Below are positions 11,152 to 20,775 of a stretch of 64,000 nucleotides of DNA, piece by piece; within the stretch, counting starts at the first letter, position 1, and each line of letters begins with the position of its first letter. The notes below the pieces were generated by a model that was given only the letters and a program-made list of their open reading frames with translations, had not been told where the DNA came from and searched no databases. The translations under genes were made by a program, and so were the position numbers. The stretch is from NCBI GenBank assembly GCA_036426205.1, contig CM071570.1:1680429-1744428 (forward strand). The letters run 5' to 3'. The stretch is from Ascaphus truei (lineage: Eukaryota > Chordata > Amphibia > Anura > Ascaphidae).

Positions 11152-12330
11152 TTCGCGGGCTTAGGAGTGAGTCAGTTTGAGCTGGGAGCAGGAAGGGGGA
11201 GGCAGGGTGTAGGGAGCAAGTGGCTCCTACACCAGGTAAGGTAATCCCCAGGTCCCAGGCAGGCCCCAATCCCTATTAGGGTAGTGGGTAGGTGCTGGGG
11301 GTTTGGTTCCCTATGGTAGGGACCCTGCCCTTAGGTGCGTGTGTGGTGTGGAGTCTTGTCAGTGACACAGCTGTCAGTGTTGTGTGCGCATACAAGGAGA
11401 CACCAGGTTGAGGGCAGTGTGGTTGCTGCAGGTATTAGGTTGAATGCAGTGTGTTTGCTGCAGGTATTAGTTTGAGTGCAGTGCGTTGCTGCAGGTATTA
11501 GGTAGAAGCTAGTGAGAGGAGATCCGGGAGGTGAAGGGAGAGGTAGTGTGGGTGCAGGGGGTCAGAGACGCATCTGCATAGGACAGTTCTGCCCCGCAGG
11601 CCCCTAGGAGAATCCCTGAAGTCACCGTAGGTTGCAGTGCTGCAGGAAGCCCTATAGTGGTAGCGAACATCACCCTTACTGAGTACCAGTTAGCACAGAG
11701 TTGCGGCGGTTGCAGTCATCTGGGACCAGACGGCTGGACACCGTGATATCTGGAGGATATCTGATATCTGGAGGCCACATGTCGGATCGACGGATCCTTT
11801 TTGAAGCTGTTGCCGGTCACCGCCGTGACCGGAAGGTATTATTTACATCAAGTGCACCAACACCGGTCAACAGGCGATGATCCCGCCTTAGACGTAACTC
11901 TTTGGGGACACTAGTGAACTGGCCAAAGGACTGAGCCTATACCAATATAGTACTATACATGGACACGGTGTGTGGGGCACGCGGTGAGGGGACGGAGACG
12001 TTACTCCTGATGAGAGTGGCCGAGCCACTAAGGTTATATTGCGTTATAGTATAAGAGTATATGTGATATGTGTTATTGCTACGGTTCATTATAAAGTGAT
12101 AAGGTATTGTTGCGTTACAGTAAAAACCAGTTACAATCATAAGGTGTTGTTATGTTTCTTGCCCAGGGGAATCTCACATCACGGGGATCCTGGGTAAGTG
12201 GAGGCGCTGCGCTATAAGTGTTACCCCAGACTCCCAGCTAGCGGAGGCTCTGATCTCCTGGAGCCACAGGTGTGTGCAGTTACCAGTAGTCTCTTTGGGA
12301 GCGTCAGAAAAAGGGCTACATAGCATTATT
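11152..12330. mobile_element. LTR-like or leader-like repeat with ~32-bp tandem units
   Basis: This GC-rich stretch has no coding frame. Three imperfect ~32-base units sharing gctgcaggtattag lie at about 11415-11505. The 3' part (about 12175-12330) with gtaagtggaggcgctg and cctggagccacagg resembles the 3' part of amphibian LTR or leader sequences, which is an impression and not a match I can verify. It abuts the 5'-truncated Penelope-like element. Confidence 0.3.
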
Positions 12331-12881
12331 GGATATATGTGTCATTGTTAACTGTGTGCAGCTGGTCTCAGTTGCTTATGGGAGGGTAGTGGCCCCTCCC
12401 CCCCAAGGTTTAAGTTTGCCCCACCCCACTTTCCAAGTTGGCAGGTCATTTTGCCAGGTTATGACAGATCCAATGTGATCATTCTTCCTGTAATTATACA
12501 GGTAAATAAGAATTTTAACCCAGGTGAGTGTTAGGACCTGCTACGGTCATGCCTTGTAAGTGGCAGCAGGCTTAAGACGTTTTGGCCAAAGGGTTAAACT
12601 AAATGACCCTTTTACAAGAGATATATAAGTATTGCACTGTGTATTTTTGTCACATTGGAAGTAGCTTTGGGCATTTTTGTTTTTTGTTGTATACATTGTA
12701 TTTACAGGTAGATTGTCAGTAATGAAATGTATCTGTGTAATGTATTTATGTCTTTATATAAAGAGGATTTCATGTGTATTCCTCCTGTAGCAGAATTAAG
12801 AATTTATACTTATTGGCATACTGATACCCAATTGCACTTCTTATTTGACATAAAATCAAACATCTGAATCAGTATGAAAAT
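12331..12881. other. No gene seen
   Basis: AT-rich sequence without recognisable exons or repeats; it leads into the tRNA cluster. Confidence 0.4.
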
Positions 12882-12886
12882 AAAAA
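12882..12886 (-). terminator. Pol III terminator of tRNA-Tyr copy 1
   Basis: A run of five T on the minus strand lies six bases past the tRNA 3' end, the usual Pol III stop signal. Confidence 0.75.
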
Positions 12887-12892
12887 TAGAAG

Positions 12893-12978
12893 TCCTTCGA
12901 ACCGGAATTGAACCAGTGACCTAAGGATTGCTGTATTACCACTACAGTCCTCCGCTCTACCAACTGAGCTATCGAAGG
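12893..12978 (-). tRNA. tRNA-Tyr (GTA) with intron, copy 1
   Basis: The minus strand reads CCTTCGATAGCTCAG at the 5' end and closes with TTCGAAGG plus discriminator A, so the 7-bp acceptor stem pairs fully. The anticodon loop reads ACTGTAG, giving anticodon GTA (Tyr). A 13-base intron (TGGTAATACAGCA) sits one base 3' of the anticodon, the normal place; removing it leaves a 73-nt tRNA. The A box (TAGCTCAGTTGG) and B box (GGTTCAATTCC) are intact. The mature and intron sequences are identical to copy 2 at 14392-14477. All eukaryotic tRNA-Tyr genes carry an intron, which supports the call. Confidence 0.97.
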
Positions 12979-13461
12979 CTCCATGCTTTGCAAAAAGAAA
13001 TAACCGTATACATACATGTTCTGTGCGTGTAACAATGAGCATGCTGATCTCTCCAATAAATCACAAATATAAAGATGAAGTTAATTTGAAAGCTATAAAG
13101 TACGTTTTCTTCTACATACAACTGCACTTTGTAATATATTTATGTAAAACTACGAGTTAGAACAAAATGTAATTCCTGCATGTGTTGGAGCTTGTATTGC
13201 GGGGATTATACATGCAAAGAAAAGCATATGATATAAAACAATTCCCATATATCCAATCATGCTACATATGCACCAAATGAAGGGGGAATAGAATAATGCA
13301 CTTAATAATGTAGATATCAGGCATAAGATACACAAGCAAATACAATTGTGAGCAGTGTTGAGAGAGGGTGGGGCTACAGGGGTACTCTCAGAATGAGAGA
13401 AAATATAATGTTATATCTGTTCAATCTGAATAAAAAGTTGCTAACCAAATCAAACACCAAG

Positions 13462-13465
13462 AAAA
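13462..13465 (-). terminator. Pol III terminator of tRNA-Ala
   Basis: A TTTT run on the minus strand, five bases past the tRNA-Ala 3' end. Confidence 0.65.
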
Positions 13466-13470
13466 GTAAC

Positions 13471-13543
13471 TGGAGAATGCGGGCATCGATCCCGCTACCT
13501 CTCGCATGCTAAGCGAGCGCTCTACCATTTGAGCTAATCCCCC
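13471..13543 (-). tRNA. tRNA-Ala (AGC)
   Basis: The minus strand gives a 73-nt cloverleaf: 5' GGGGGATTAGCTCAAATGG, anticodon loop TTAGCAT (anticodon AGC, Ala), T arm around GGGATCGATGCCC, and 3' TTCTCCA. The acceptor stem GGGGGAT/ATTCTCC has G-T pairs near the end, as in other vertebrate tRNA-Ala genes. It lacks an intron. It sits between two tRNA-Tyr genes in the same orientation, about 490 and 850 bp from them. Confidence 0.96.
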
Positions 13544-13744
13544 ATATACGAAAGTCGTCCAGCAGTTTTCAGATCTATATGTGACATGCCCATGTGTGTA
13601 TCTGCTGTATAGTCCCATATAGGAAATCTTCTGTAGCCAGCAATGGTTTCCATTTGGAATATTTTGCAAACAATGATAAGAAATGATGTTCTGTACTTAG
13701 CAAAGGATCCATGGGGCACACAGACATCGAATAAAGCAACCTAA

Positions 13745-13933
13745 GGCTGCGCTTATAGTGCCGGCGACAGCGACGTCGCGTCAAAACCAATGCATTGCCA
13801 CCATCGCGTGCGCTTATAGTAAGCGTGACACGACGGAGTGACGGCTTGGTCGCGATCGCTGGAAGTCATCTCAATTTGATTTTTCCAGCGACCGCAGCGT
13901 GATGTCACCGTCGCCGGTACTATAAGCGCGGCC
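13745..13933. mobile_element. Harbinger-like MITE, copy 1
   Basis: The element is flanked by a 3-bp TAA duplication (13742-13744 and 13934-13936). Its ends are inverted copies: GGCTGCGCTTATAGT on the left, and GGCCGCGCTTATAGT when the right end is reverse-complemented. TWA duplications with GG-starting ends are typical of PIF/Harbinger MITEs. The interior is CpG-rich (gacgtcgcg). A related copy lies at 49447-49680. Confidence 0.8.
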
Positions 13934-14212
13934 TAAGATGCTGAGCAATGGATTCACGTCCTGTACAGATGTTCCCAGCTGTTTCTTTTTTTTTTAGACA
14001 ATATTCAGCAACGAGTTAGGAGTTTATTACAGAATTTGATTTTTAGTATTCAACCTCTATAAAAAAATAAAAATAAAAAAGGTTATTTAGTATTGCACCT
14101 TTATGCTATTTAATAACTATTTAGTATTGAAAATGAATAATAATAATATGTCATTAATTTATTAAATATTTAGTAGAAAGATAAAATAATGGTAATTGCC
14201 TGTTGGCTGTAT

Positions 14213-14376
14213 GTAAAATAAAAACAAATACATATAACCAGGATGAAATAATAATAAAATAAAAACAAATACATATTACCAGGATGAAATAATAATAAAA
14301 TAAAAACAAATACATATTACCAGGGTGAAATAATAATAAAATATAAACAAATACATATTACCAGGATGAAATAATA
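14213..14376. repeat. 41-bp tandem repeat, four copies
   Basis: The motif acaaatacatattaccagg recurs at a strict 41-base period (14224, 14265, 14306, 14347). The array ends about 15 bases from the 3' end of tRNA-Tyr copy 2, just beyond its terminator. Confidence 0.9.
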
Positions 14377-14380
14377 AATT

Positions 14381-14385
14381 AAAAA
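14381..14385 (-). terminator. Pol III terminator of tRNA-Tyr copy 2
   Basis: A run of five T on the minus strand, in the same context (cttctattttt) as copy 1. Confidence 0.75.
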
Positions 14386-14391
14386 TAGAAG

Positions 14392-14477
14392 TCCTTCGAA
14401 CCGGAATTGAACCAGTGACCTAAGGATTGCTGTATTACCACTACAGTCCTCCGCTCTACCAACTGAGCTATCGAAGG
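14392..14477 (-). tRNA. tRNA-Tyr (GTA) with intron, copy 2
   Basis: The 86 bases are identical to copy 1, including the 13-base intron. About 12 bases of 3' flank with the terminator and a few bases of 5' flank are also shared. Identity through the intron points to a recent duplication or gene conversion. Anticodon GTA, acceptor stem, A box and B box are intact, so both copies look functional. Confidence 0.97.
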
Positions 14478-14639
14478 CTTCATGCTGTTATTACCCGCAC
14501 ATACACACATGAACCATGTGTGGCGTTTGTAATATCTCACAGTTACCATGGATACGTGATGTCATGTTCTCACAGAGAGGCTTGGAACGCATGTGTCCGG
14601 GTGATGAAGGACGCGATTACGAGCTAGGCATTCAATCAG

Positions 14640-14860
14640 CGCCAGGCTTGCTCAGGGGTCCTCGGTAACGACCAATCGGAGCGCCGGGTGTTGTTGTCCG
14701 GCACGGAGCTGAGGCTTGGTGCGTTTGTTTGGGTTACAGTGTCAGCCGTGCGGACCCGGAGCCCGGGGGGGAGACTGGAGACCGGAGCAGACCCGGAACG
14801 GGAGTGTGGAGACCGGAGCCCGTGCAGCAGTAGGCAGTGTATGTATATCGCCGTGTCTCC
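14640..14860 (+). promoter_or_regulatory. Candidate promoter and non-coding first exon of agbl5
   Basis: A GC-rich, CpG-containing stretch carries a CCAAT box (gaccaatcgg, about 14669) and no TATA box, as expected of a housekeeping promoter. Downstream, gtgtatgtat near 14838 offers a possible splice donor. The first coding exon of agbl5 at 30331 starts with a splice acceptor, so an upstream untranslated exon must exist; this is the only GC-rich candidate between the tRNA genes and the gene. The exact start site cannot be read from sequence. Confidence 0.45.
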
Positions 14861-15112
14861 GTATAGAAGGGGCGCACGTACGGGCGGAGACCTGCTTACA
14901 ATGTGCCTATTTATATGTAAACACGCACACATAGGATAGAATGTGTGTATATGTGTATATGCATGAAGGAATATGTATGTTTATGTGTACATTAGACGTT
15001 GGTAGTGTTTTAATGTGTGTATATTAAAAATATATATACTGTATATTGTTATATACACACACTGTATTATTTTATATTTATATATACACACATTATTCAT
15101 GATGTCAGCGGA

Positions 15113-15137
15113 CGGGTGTGTGTGTGGGTGTGTGTGT

Positions 15138-15182
<45 letters not shown>

Positions 15183-15186
15183 TATG

Positions 15187-15217
<31 letters not shown>
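15113..15217. repeat. Compound (TG)n/(TA)n microsatellite
   Basis: A run of gtgtgtgtgg and pure TG units passes into tatg and then pure TA. Confidence 0.95.
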
Positions 15218-15259
15218 CACTTCCTCTAAATTTCCAGGGTGGATCTGATAGTCCAGGGA

Positions 15260-16015
15260 GTTAACCCAAAATGTTTCACTTTAAAACGCTTCTTTAGGGG
15301 TATTGATTAATTGCACATGTTATATCCGTACTTCGCTATATCCGTACTTCGCTATATCCTGCTTCTGAATTTAGTGCGACTGTAAGCAGGAGAAACGGTG
15401 ACACCCAGATTCCCACCCGCACTTCCCACCCCAGCGGAGTAACAAGCCTCAAACAGAAGAGCACAAGGTGTGCGTTTATTACCTGGAAAAGAAGACGTTT
15501 TCTCTCACGCACTTTTGATCTACTGCACCGTGATGGGTTCTTACTGTTTGTGCTATCTAACTATATATCCATCACCAACACACTCCACTCATGTGGAAAA
15601 TGAAAAGGTTTTTGGTTTTGCGGGTTTATGTATCGGTCCAATGGCACCTTTCTGACGATCATCCTTTTGAGAAAGGTCTCATTAGGGACAGAAACATTGA
15701 TTCACAAATAAACACCTTTTTTTATTTACCACATTTCTGGAGTGTGTTGGTTCTTGTTGGTATAGTCTACATTTGCCAATCCACTGCACCTCGCTTGACA
15801 CCCGGTTTCGAGAACAGAACTGTGCCTGTGTGTGTAGATAGAGATATAGATTTATATAACATCTGAAGTAGACACTAGGCTCTGGTTATTTTATTACTGT
15901 AGCTATATATCTCGTATATAACACCTGAAGTAGACACACTGATCTGGTTACATCATTACTGTAGCTGATATCACCCTCCTTTTATTATTTGTTTCTTTAT
16001 TTGTATATGTAAAGC
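15260..16015. other. Probable Penelope-type or other retroelement tail; no gene
   Basis: The segment near 15640-15740 reads ttttgagaaaggtctcattagggacagaaac followed by an aataaac stretch. It has the same general layout as the hammerhead-like tails at 8577 and 19560 (TTTGAGAAAGG, hairpin, GAAAC) but is more decayed. The perfect direct repeat ttcgctatatccgtac at about 15330-15355 is minor. No exon is seen. Confidence 0.3.
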
Positions 16016-16374
16016 GTGTGACGATGTATAATTGTACATTCTTACCTAAGATGTTAATCGGTTGGTGCTCCTGTTAGAAATCTGGTCATATCCTTATGGG
16101 TGTTATAACAGTGGCGGCTTTAGTCAGTGTAATTCAGCAGCTACAATGTATCCTTATATTAGGCTGGTTCTATACTGCGGGCGCTACGCCGTGCGAGCGC
16201 GGCAGTTATAGTTGGCTGAGGTCAGCTAGCCCTTCTATACAAGCTAGCCCTTCTATTTCAAGTATGTCCCAGGACATACTTGAAAACGAGAGGTAACTCT
16301 CAATGTATTACTTCCTGGTAAAATATTTTATAAATAAATAAATACAAGGGCCGCGCACGCACACCTCGGGGTGT

Positions 16375-16418
<44 letters not shown>

Positions 16419-16795
16419 AAATTTAAAAAAAACAAACACAAAAAAAACATTATTTAAAAAAAAAAATCTTATTTAGGACTTTCTTCACTCACACTCACAC
16501 TCACACTCACACATACACATACACATACACATACACAGTAGCTGTAGCTCCTGGCTCTATAACAGGGAAAAGGATGCGGTGCGTGCTCACGGCCGCATGC
16601 AGTATTGAACGGGCCTTACTCTGGTAACATTATCTATTGTTAAAGTTTGGAGCTCAAACTGCTGGGAATATTGGTAACACATTATCACAAACAGGAAAGT
16701 GTTACAAAGATCTTGCACTGCTGGGGAGGTGGCTAAAACCTGCTATAGAAATCGCAGGATGCTTTCAAACTCATTAAAAATGGCATTAAGAGTCG
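16016..16795 (-). repeat. Interspersed repeat (aatgccatttttaa family), split by a MITE
   Basis: The two halves, about 16016-16161 and 16616-16795, are the reverse complement of the repeats at 31690-31920 and 32105-32390. Shared motifs include gctgctgagttac on one side and gcatcctgcgattt, cagcagtgcaag and acactttcctgttt on the other. The MITE at 16162-16615 interrupts it. The family is unclassified and has no coding capacity. Confidence 0.75.
16162..16615. mobile_element. Harbinger-like MITE with TTA duplication, nested
   Basis: It is flanked by TTA (16159-16161 and 16616-16618). The left end GGCTGGTTCTATACTGCGGG and the reverse-complemented right end GGCCCGTTCAATACTGCATG are inverted copies. 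The interior carries a (TG)n run (about 16367-16417) and short CACT/CACATA repeats. Removing it rejoins the two halves of the host repeat, which proves the insertion. Confidence 0.82.
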
Positions 16796-18540
16796 AGTAG
16801 TAATAATAATAATACAAACCAGTAAGTATTCGCTAATACAACGAACTTGATTTATTAAAAAAAAAAAAATATGAGTTCACATGTTTTGCTGCTTTAAATC
16901 AAAATGGTGATATATGAAAATGCCGCTATCTGTATTTGTTTGGCTGAATAACTATCGGATGTTTAGCCATGCCTGGGTAAATCCATACCCTGACTGCTCT
17001 CTTCTCTCTTTTTTTTATATTGCCTTCCCTTGACATTTTGTATTTATTAACAAATATATACCTATATATCTCCAAGCCTCTGCCCCTCCTTATCTTTTAG
17101 CTCTAATCTCTGGACTAGAGTTGAAACCCGAGCAGAGGGAGGAAGGTTTCCCAGGATATAAACTGGGACCTTTCTTCCTGCTGGTCTCTGGCTCTTTTCT
17201 CTGCATCTCTTGTCTGTAGGACTCTTTCCCACCTAAAACCTTTCTGCCTCTGCTCCCTACCTCTGCTACTCTTCCTCCCTCCCTACCCTCCAACCCCCTC
17301 TCTCCATCTCAAAGGCTCTTCTGAAAACATTATCAAGTGTTTCATTAACTCTAACAAAACAACAATACCTGTCCCAGGTAGCCTTCATTATCACAGTGAC
17401 TTTACCTTACCAAGCCTTCCATTCACATTACAATCTTACATTTTTAGTCTTTGCAACTCTCCCAACATACTACTTTTGGGGGGAAATCCTCCTTTTTCTT
17501 CGTGTTTACTGTTCTGTGAATTATCTGCATCCTTATTACATTCCCTGCGTTGGGACTGGCATATTATTACTTCTAAGTAACGCACTGCGCCCATGGTTGT
17601 AGCTACGTAAATTGTTATACACAGGAGTGCCATTAACGGACCATGTGGGTAGTATAATAACGTAACAAAAATAGACCCATAATATAGTTTTTTTATTCTT
17701 TTGCTTTTACCTCCAGTTTCTTTCCTGCGCGAGATGCGTTTTGCTCGTCAGAAGAAGAGATGTGAGAAGGACGTCTCCATCCTCAGATGTAAGTCAGCCG
17801 GACCAGTTCCTGGCTTTTATTCCATCCTGTGCATACTGAGCATGGGTAGAATAACTCCTTAAGTGAACACAGAGTATTGTTGAACAGGCTTCAAATGTTA
17901 ACTTTGAATCAAATGAAGATTCACAGTATTGTCAATGACTATATTTTATATTTGGATTATCACCCTTCTGAAGTCCCAACCCATCTCTGCAGAAAGCCCA
18001 GCTCCTGATTACTCTGCTTTTCTAGCCCTGTAGTCCGCAGAAATCAGTTTGCAGTGTCACACGTCTCCGAAAAATGGGGATTGAAAAACATTATAAAAAA
18101 GTGGTGTTTTAAAAACCTGTATTTATTAAGCCAAAGTCACACCATAACATGACCTTTTATTGGAGAATGTATTTTGTCGTGATGCACTTTTGCAGGCTAA
18201 TGCAAGTAGGCTGTGAACGCACATTCCTGGTAGCTGTAGTTTTAATGAGATGGTAATTGCCAGTGCTCTGTCATTGTGGCATTAAAAACGCAAAGGCTGC
18301 AATGTAGGCTTGTTTGAATTCAGTGTTTTAAACTAGATCTCCATGGTGCCAGAGGAGCCTTGGAACATGCAAACATTGTCCTGCTGTTGGTAGTCACCAG
18401 TAATCCTAACAGCCGTGTTTTGTGTAGGTTTCTCGCCCTCACATAATGGCTCTCCTGTTCTTTTCTTGTCAGGCAATAAATCAAATGGCTCTGGTGTGGC
18501 TCCTATTAATGTACAGCAAATAATAATATCACTTGTGAGC
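16796..18540. other. No gene seen
   Basis: Sequence of mixed composition with no convincing exon. The stretch 17090-17290 is pyrimidine-rich. It is expected to be first-intron sequence of agbl5 if the promoter is at 14.7 kb. Confidence 0.4.
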
Positions 18541-18544
18541 ACGT

Positions 18545-18665
18545 TCCTATGTCTCACAGGTCTGCAACCCTGCCTTTCCCCATTATCACGTGGCATAGAG
18601 TGCTTCTACTGCAGCCTGGGATTCTGGGTAATGATATGCAAATGAGCACTGTCACCTTCAGCTTC
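18545..18665 (-). repeat. Divergent single fragment of the hammerhead-repeat family
   Basis: The reverse complement contains gctcatttgcat, ttacccagaatccc, ggctgcagtagaagc and gtgataatggggaaaggc, matching the ~405-bp repeat at 29280-30254. The fragment spans the junction between one unit and the next, so it derives from a multimer or a circularly permuted copy. The hammerhead segment itself is absent here. Confidence 0.75.
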
Positions 18666-18919
18666 TTATCCGTTTGAACGCTGGCCCCTATAAGCTTGTG
18701 CCCGCCGCATGGCACAGCTTGGGTTATTAATGAATCAGTGAGGATGTTTACATCGGGATGGCCCATTTCAAAGCCTGAACATACTCATTTAGTTTTGATC
18801 TGTTCCGCTTATTAAATGGCCAGTTTCCTCTGTGTGTCTTTCTTTTTCAAGATGTTTTCCCACGCGATGCGGTTGGAGGTTTGATTTTTACCGGTCTAGT
18901 TTTTTCCTTGTGAAAAGCA

Positions 18920-19615
18920 ATTATATCAAGCGTGGCGCTCAAAAATTATATCTATATATAAACAAGTGTAGAAAAAATATATAAAATGTGATACTAATAC
19001 AAACATATATGGATGCTGCTTAACCCAGTGTGGGGTCGTTCTCTCGATCCCGTGGACATAGAAGGGGTGAAGATCATCGGGAAGCGCAAAACCATGTAAA
19101 ACAGAAGAAGATTTCTGATGGTGCAGTATTGTGATAATAGTGTGAATAAATATTCAAGGTGCAATGTGCTAAATACTCACAAGTATAGGGTGAGTATTGT
19201 TCCCATAAAGGTATCTTTAAAGGACAGCCCGTAGGACCGTCATGCAGGTGAGTCTGAGTGGATTAGTATGTGCTGGAGACCTTAAATGAATAACATAAAA
19301 ACGGACATAGTGCAGACTGTATAAAAGAATCTCTTTAAAAGTAAGTGTATGTGCAATGCACTCACAAGGTGTAAAAAGAATATAAGCGTTTAGATCACAC
19401 AGATCGGATCTCAGCACAGTAAAGCTGTTCTCTCAGTCCCCCCTCCGCCTCGGCGTGCGTGTCACTGGTGCGTCTCACCCAAACCGGAAACCGGAAGTGA
19501 CGTCATCCGCTCTGGGGGACTCCGATCCTGTAGGAATCTTCACTGGTCAGCATCACTCTACGCGTTTCTCCATATTGCGGTTTCTTCAGGAGTGTGAGTG
19601 GATTAGGATTTTATT
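18920..19615 (-). mobile_element. Non-autonomous Penelope-type element or tail
   Basis: There is no protein remnant. The right end has the terminal layout of Penelope-like repeats, with the hammerhead-like motif described at 19554-19594 and a short CpG-containing stretch (ccggaagtgacgtcatccgc). Boundaries are approximate. Confidence 0.45.
19554..19594 (-). ncRNA. Minimal hammerhead-ribozyme-like motif (Penelope type)
   Basis: On the minus strand, stem I is CACTC (19594-19590) paired with GAGTG (19558-19554). The core CTGAAGA (19589-19583) fits CUGANGA, followed by a weak stem II of about three pairs (CCG/TGG), then GAAA (19568-19565), a one-pair helix III (C-gc-G) and cleavage triplet GTA. 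Penelope-like elements are known to carry such minimal type I hammerheads. The weak stem II makes activity doubtful. Confidence 0.6.
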
Positions 19616-19777
19616 TGCATCATGAGTAAGAAAGGGCGTATCATGGCGATATTTCGTAGGTGGAGACGGCAGGACTTGGTGAGGAACTGAATGTGAGGAA
19701 TGAAGGAGAGCTCAGGGTCAAAGAAGACCTCCTAGACAGCAAGCTAGAGGTGTGGATGAGATTGTGGTATTATTGAC

Positions 19778-20045
19778 AGTGAGGGAGATTGTAGGTGTAA
19801 CGGTGACCGTGAGGGAGAGTGTTGGTGTAACGGTGACCGTGAGGGAGAGTGTTGGTGTCGCGGTGACCATGGAGGGAGAGTGTTGGTGTAACGGTAACCA
19901 TGAGGGAGAGTGTTGGTGTCGCGGTGACCATGGAGGGAGCGTGTTGGTACAGCGGTGACAGTGAGGAATTATGTTGGTGTAGCGGTGACTATGGAGGGAG
20001 CGTGTTGGTACAGTGGTGACAGTGAGGAATAGTGTTGGTGTAGCG
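19778..20045. repeat. 30-bp minisatellite inside the LINE
   Basis: About nine imperfect 30-base units built on gagggagagtgttggtgtaa with cggtgacc. On the minus strand the array stays open and encodes a Thr/Val/Pro/Leu decamer repeat joined to the RT motif QLNTSKTKLI. Confidence 0.9.
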
Positions 20046-20299
20046 GTAGCATTGGAAGGGGGAAAGAATATTAATTTTGTTTTGGACGTGTTTAGCTGCA
20101 GGTAGGCATGACACATCTAGGATTAGATTGCAGAGAAACAGTTGGAGACATGGGAGGGAGAGATGTCAGGGGAGGTGAGAGATTTGGATGTTATCAGCAT
20201 AAAGATGATGCTGAAAGCCAAAAGACTGTATTAGTTCACCAAGAGAAGAGGTGTAGAGTGAGAATAGCAGAGGACCAAGGTTTATTTGGAGAAGACCTC

Positions 20300-20775
20300 G
20301 GAAACACACCGAAATACAAAAATTTACACACTTACGGGGGTCTGGGGAATAAGATCTACTTTTCCTAGGTGCAGGGCGCCCGCTTACAAGGGCTTACCCT
20401 GATCAGAACCTTGTCCTGGACCGAAATCCTGACCGGGACCTAGTACCGAATCCCCTGGAACCGATTCTGGGAGAAAATCCTGACCGGGAGAAAATCCTTA
20501 CCGCAGGGGATTTTTTCGGGAGAAAATCCTGATCGCTGTTCAGTTTTGAGAACTTAGTCCTAAAAGTCGGGACTTAGTGTCTGCGAGGCAGACTTTTCAG
20601 GCTTCAAAACGAAGCCGGTTGCTCTGCTATTTTGAACAGAGCAACTTTGAAAAGCCCGCCGTAACTTTCGCTCCCGATTGGTTGCGCTCCTCTCTCTCCT
20701 GGTCAGCACCGACTCTCGGCTGATGTCAGGGGAGTAGGCGTGCCACAGAGGCTCGAAAAGCCGGGTGAGCGGGAA
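20300..20775. mobile_element. Fragment of the tgtcacgg LTR-like family inside the LINE
   Basis: The block sharing cctaggtgcagggcgcccgc, ccgaagccggttgctctgct style sequence and gagcaactttgaaaagcccg with 47060-47290 interrupts the LINE between its RT motifs. The matching motifs place it as an internal fragment of the element at 46904-48738. Exact ends are uncertain. Confidence 0.65.
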
